NCBI GenBank assembly: GCA_948144175.1
Contig: CANXME010000043.1
Location: 744,001-808,000 of the forward strand
Origin: Closterium sp. NIES-65
Taxonomy: Eukaryota; Streptophyta; Zygnematophyceae; Desmidiales; Closteriaceae
Direction of reading: 5' to 3'
DNA: 64,000 bases
Both the position numbers and the translations under genes were made by a program. Numbering within the stretch: the first letter of the stretch is position 1; the number at the start of each line of letters is the position of its first letter. Positions 61,364 through 64,000 of the stretch are shown piece after piece. Below the pieces are notes generated by a model that was given only the letters and a program-made list of their open reading frames with translations, was not told the DNA's origin and made no database searches.

Positions 61364-63421
61364 GCTTTGTTGTGTGCATTCTTCTCACGCCCTCTACTTT
61401 ACGTTCAACCCCCTATCCTCTATACAGTCTGCTCCTGCATTGGAACAAGGCGCGCAGCAACGGAGCAGTGACAATGGCAGTAGAAGCCAAGTCAGGATGT
61501 TTCCAATTCCGGATGTTTTTCCCTTGCCTGGCTGGAAAGCTAATGCCAAACCCCCAATACCCACTTGTTTACCCTCAAGTTCCTATCCTCGATACAGTCT
61601 CCTCCTGCATTGGAACAAGACGCGTGCCAATGGTGCCGTCACAATGGCAATAGAGGCCAAGTCGGGAGCAGCCAGTTCCGGATGGCTCACTCTTAACACT
61701 CTCTCCCCTTGCCCCTTGTCCCCTACCTACGCCAGCCTGCTCCTGCATTGGAGCAAGGCGCGTGCCAACGGCGCACTCACAATGGCGGTAGAGGCCAAGC
61801 CAGGAGCAGCAAGGTCGGGATGGGTGTCTCTTAACCTCTCTTTCCCCTGCCCCCACTTCCCCCCTACCCCAATCTGCTCCTGCATTGGAACAAGGCGCGT
61901 GCCAACGGCGCACTCACAATGGTGGTAGAGGCCAAGTCAGGAGCAGCAAGGTCGGGATGGGTGTCTCTTAACCTCTCTTTCCCCTGCCCCCACTTCCCCC
62001 CTACCCCAATCTGCTCCTGCATTGGAACAAGGCGCGTGCCAACGGCGCACTCACAATGGTGGTAGAGGCCAAGTCAGGAGCAGCAAGGTCGGGATGGGTG
62101 TCTCTTAACCCCTCTTTCCCCTGCCCCCACTTCCCCCCTACCCCAGCCTACTCCTGCATTGGAACAAGGCGCGTGCCAACGGCGCACTCACAATGGCGGT
62201 AGAGGCCAAGTCGGGAGCAGCCAAGTCTGGTTGGATTTCTCTCGCATGGACCGCCAACAACAAGATGGCTCCTGCCGATGCTGTTTTCGGGAATCTAGCG
62301 GGCGGCAAAGTGGGCGCGTACTACATCAACGGGTACACTGTGTCCTCGATACAGCCCGCCTCGTTTTGGATCGGGCAGACCCCGCAAACGGTCACTTCGG
62401 CTTCTGGCTCGACTGTGGTCAAGTGAGTGGGGGAGAGTGCGAGGACCGGCGAGCATGGGAGTGTGGAAGAGTGGGGGGGGTGTGGGGGAGTGGGAAAGAG
62501 TGTATAAGTGTGATTATCTGAACGTGCCTTACTTCTCTCCTCTCCCTCCCCTCCCCCCTCCATCCATTCCTCCCCCCCCTTCCATTTCTCCCCCACTCCT
62601 GCCCCCCCAGCCCAATGCTTTTTCCTCCTTCCTCTTTCCTCTTTCCTCTTTCCTCCTTCCTGTTTCCCAGTACCCTCATGTGGGCCTATTCCCCCCTGCC
62701 CACTGCTCCCACCACTCCCCACCACTCCCCACATTTCATCCCCCTTTGTCCTCATCCCCTCAGGTTCGCTCGCAGGCAAGGCAAGGCATGGCAAGGCAAG
62801 GCAAGGCATCTGCATGTGCCATTGTAACGAGGTGACTTTTGAGTCGACTCAAAAGTCACCTCGCGGCCATGCCATGGCATCTTCCTGGCATGGAACAAAA
62901 GCACCCTCATGTGGGCCTAGGCCCTTCCCCCACCAATCCACTGCACCCAGCCACTCCCCACCTCTCTCCACCACTCATCTGCTTCGTCCCCACTCTCTCG
63001 AGTTCGCGCGCAAGCATTCCACGGGGTCTGTATCGCGCTTCCTGGCGTTCAACACAATCAGACTCCTGTGGGCCTACTCCACCCTCCCATTCACCGGTCC
63101 CAACCGCTCCCCACCTTTGTCCACCTCCCTCCACTTGCTCAGGTTCTCTCTCAAGCATTCCACGGGGTCTGTATCGCGCTTCTTGACGTACAACAGAAAC
63201 AGACTCCTGTGGTGTGGGCATACTCCCCTTCCACCGCACTCAACCAATCCCCACCTCTCTCTTCCACCTGTCATCTCCGTCTATTCCCACTCCTCCCTCA
63301 GGTTCTCTCGCAAGCATTCCACGGGGTTTGTATCGCGCTTCCTGGCGTACAACAAGAACAGACTCCTGTGGGCCTACTCCCCCTCGGGCTCCAAGAGCTT
63401 GGGCTACCATGGCGGCGCATA
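58893..63421 (+). CDS. Gene G: two-DOMON protein, 3' end beyond the window
   Basis: Exons 58893-59233, 59584-59859, 60137-60253, 60914-61078, 62147-62422 and 63302-63421 give 431 residues; the final exon is not reached by 64000. The ATG at 58893 is the first in frame. Residues 45-60 are strongly hydrophobic (FLALPILLLLILLP), after a long Arg-rich start. A seven-Asp run precedes Cys...SSLAGY. DOMON 1 has GDMVPADA; the short exon has WAFSSSGS and AYHGGK. Its donor could be AA|GTAGTA or TA|GTAAGC; the second matches the other genes. The linker has TTVDFSC and a Ser-Gly repeat spacer, then CAKSTLTGYSY. DOMON 2 has NKMAPADA; the next exon has WAYSPSGS and GYHGGA. Whether it ends in b561 or an acidic tail is unknown. 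Confidence 0.8.
59403..59547. repeat. 61-bp duplication separated by a palindrome (gene G intron 1)
   Basis: 59403-59463 and 59487-59547 are direct copies, and TTTTGGAGTCGACTCAAAAA lies between them. Confidence 0.85.
60310..60548 (+). repeat. Two 3' copies of short exon 3 (gene G)
   Basis: SNKLIWAFSSSGSKTLAYHGG is repeated at about 60340-60410 and 60475-60548. The first copy keeps the TAGTAAGC donor; the second has TAGCTCCC and no donor. Confidence 0.75.
60675..60860 (+). repeat. 5' copies of the linker exon (gene G)
   Basis: GRTT(D/V)DFSCSS-like starts lie at about 60680 and 60797. A degenerate palindrome (TTAGAGGCACCTCAAAAG) follows at about 60838. Confidence 0.65.
61294..61362. repeat. 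C28-T41 homopolymer pair
   Basis: A run of 28 C is followed directly by 41 T in gene G intron 4. Lengths are likely to be inaccurate in any assembly. Confidence 0.9.
61428..62105 (+). repeat. Five 5' copies of DOMON exon 5 (gene G)
   Basis: Copies start at about 61429, 61600, 61737, 61869 and 62008, each LLLHW(N/S)K(A/T)R.NGA(L/V)TM(A/V)VEAKSG, before the complete exon at 62147. The last three are in near-identical units of about 139 bp, so they are recent. Confidence 0.8.
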
Positions 63422-63850
63422 GTGAGTGTACCAGGCTTGCTTATAACGAGTATGCTTGGTTGCTTGTAAGGGGTTTGTTTGTATGGTGGGGGCAGGGAGG
63501 GAGCAACAGCCTCATGTGGGCCTACTCCCCCTCGGGCTCCAAGAGCTTGGGCTACCATGGCGGCGCATAGTGAGTGTACCAGGCTTGCTTATAACGAGTA
63601 TGCTTGGTTGCTTGTAAGGGGTATGTTTGTATGGTGGGGGCAGGGAGGGAGCAACAGCCTCATGTGGGCCTACTCCCCCTCGGGCTCCAAGAGCTTGGGC
63701 TACCATGGCGGTGTATATTGAGTGTACCAAGCTTGCTCATAACGAGTAGGCTTGGTTGCTTGTAAGGGGTGTGTTTGTATGGTGGGGGCAGGGAGCAACA
63801 GCCTCATGTGGGCTTACTCCCCCTCGGGCTCCAAGAGCTTGGGTCCACTT
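62762..63850 (+). repeat. Copies of short exon 6 (gene G)
   Basis: 5' copies (FxxKHSTGSVSRFL, ending LLWAYS or LLW) lie at about 63001-63080 and 63141-63215, with traces at 62690 and 62762. 3' copies (SNSLMWAYSPSGSKSLGYHGG) follow the functional exon at about 63500-63571, 63650-63715 and 63790-63845. The units of about 148 bp at 63424-63571 and 63572-63719 are almost identical. Confidence 0.75.
62828..62863. repeat. 36-bp perfect palindrome, longest family member
   Basis: CGAGGTGACTTTTGAGTC and its exact mirror. The same outer arms occur, more or less complete, at 479-510, 5659-5690, 17322-17350, 17446-17473 and 24003-24034, so this is the best guess for the full element. Confidence 0.9.
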
Positions 63851-64000
63851 ATAGAGGGTACGTATGGTACTTATAGGAGGGTATGTTTTTATGCTTTTAG
63901 GGGGTACATATGATGGTACCACGACAAAGAAGATGGCAATCGTGATTATCTCTATCTTTGAGTCAACTCAAAAATTGACTTATCACACACACATGATTAT

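Overview
The window is nuclear DNA of a GC-rich eukaryote with many introns and a very high repeat load. It holds cytochrome b561/DOMON proteins of the plant AIR12/CYBDOM type, a chromodomain Ty3/gypsy element, a short-LTR Ty1/copia element and no prokaryotic features. Together these suggest the green lineage. A zygnematophyte alga such as Closterium is my best guess, from the style of the copia polyprotein and the intron texture, but this is inference.

Layout: seven paralogous DOMON genes fill about 47 kb. Gene A (3' end only, + strand, to 1642) and gene B (+, 2922-10404) are followed by C (-, 19277-10966) and D (-, 27405-19699). A young chromovirus lies at 28841-34359. Then come E (-, 39443-34502) and F (-, 44789-40639), a decayed copia element (46246-53653), a 5-kb stretch of mini-LTR and inverted-repeat debris with fragments of an unrelated gene, and gene G (+, from 58893 past the right edge at 64000). 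I rebuilt each gene by splicing. In every complete gene the exon lengths sum to a multiple of three and the phases agree, which supports the models.

All seven genes use the same module set. An N-terminal signal-peptide exon ends in a Cys...(S/T)LxGY motif. It is followed by a DOMON exon (about 264-378 bp), a short exon (114-120 bp) ending in a W-A-(Y/F/H)-S...HG motif, a linker exon with a DFSC-like motif and a second Cys...LPGY motif, then a second DOMON exon and a second short exon. The protein then ends in one of two ways: a cytochrome b561 exon plus a short last exon (A, C, D), or a short exon ending in an acidic, mostly poly-Asp tail (B, E, F). The end of G is outside the window. Nearly every intron lies after the second base of a codon, so internal exons are interchangeable without a frameshift. 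Each DOMON unit keeps one Met in the DOMON exon and one His in the short exon, the pair expected to ligate heme.

The most unusual feature is in the introns. They are packed with partial tandem copies of the neighbouring exons. They also carry about 35 copies of a short palindrome, TTTTGAG-N4-CTCAAAA, whose central four bases vary (TCGA, AATT, GCGC, ACGT) but usually stay self-complementary. Many of these palindromes sit exactly between two direct copies of a local sequence. I saw none inside the two retrotransposons, in the functional exons or in the long intergenic stretches. This looks like a duplication-linked palindrome family, or a systematic artefact that should be excluded first.
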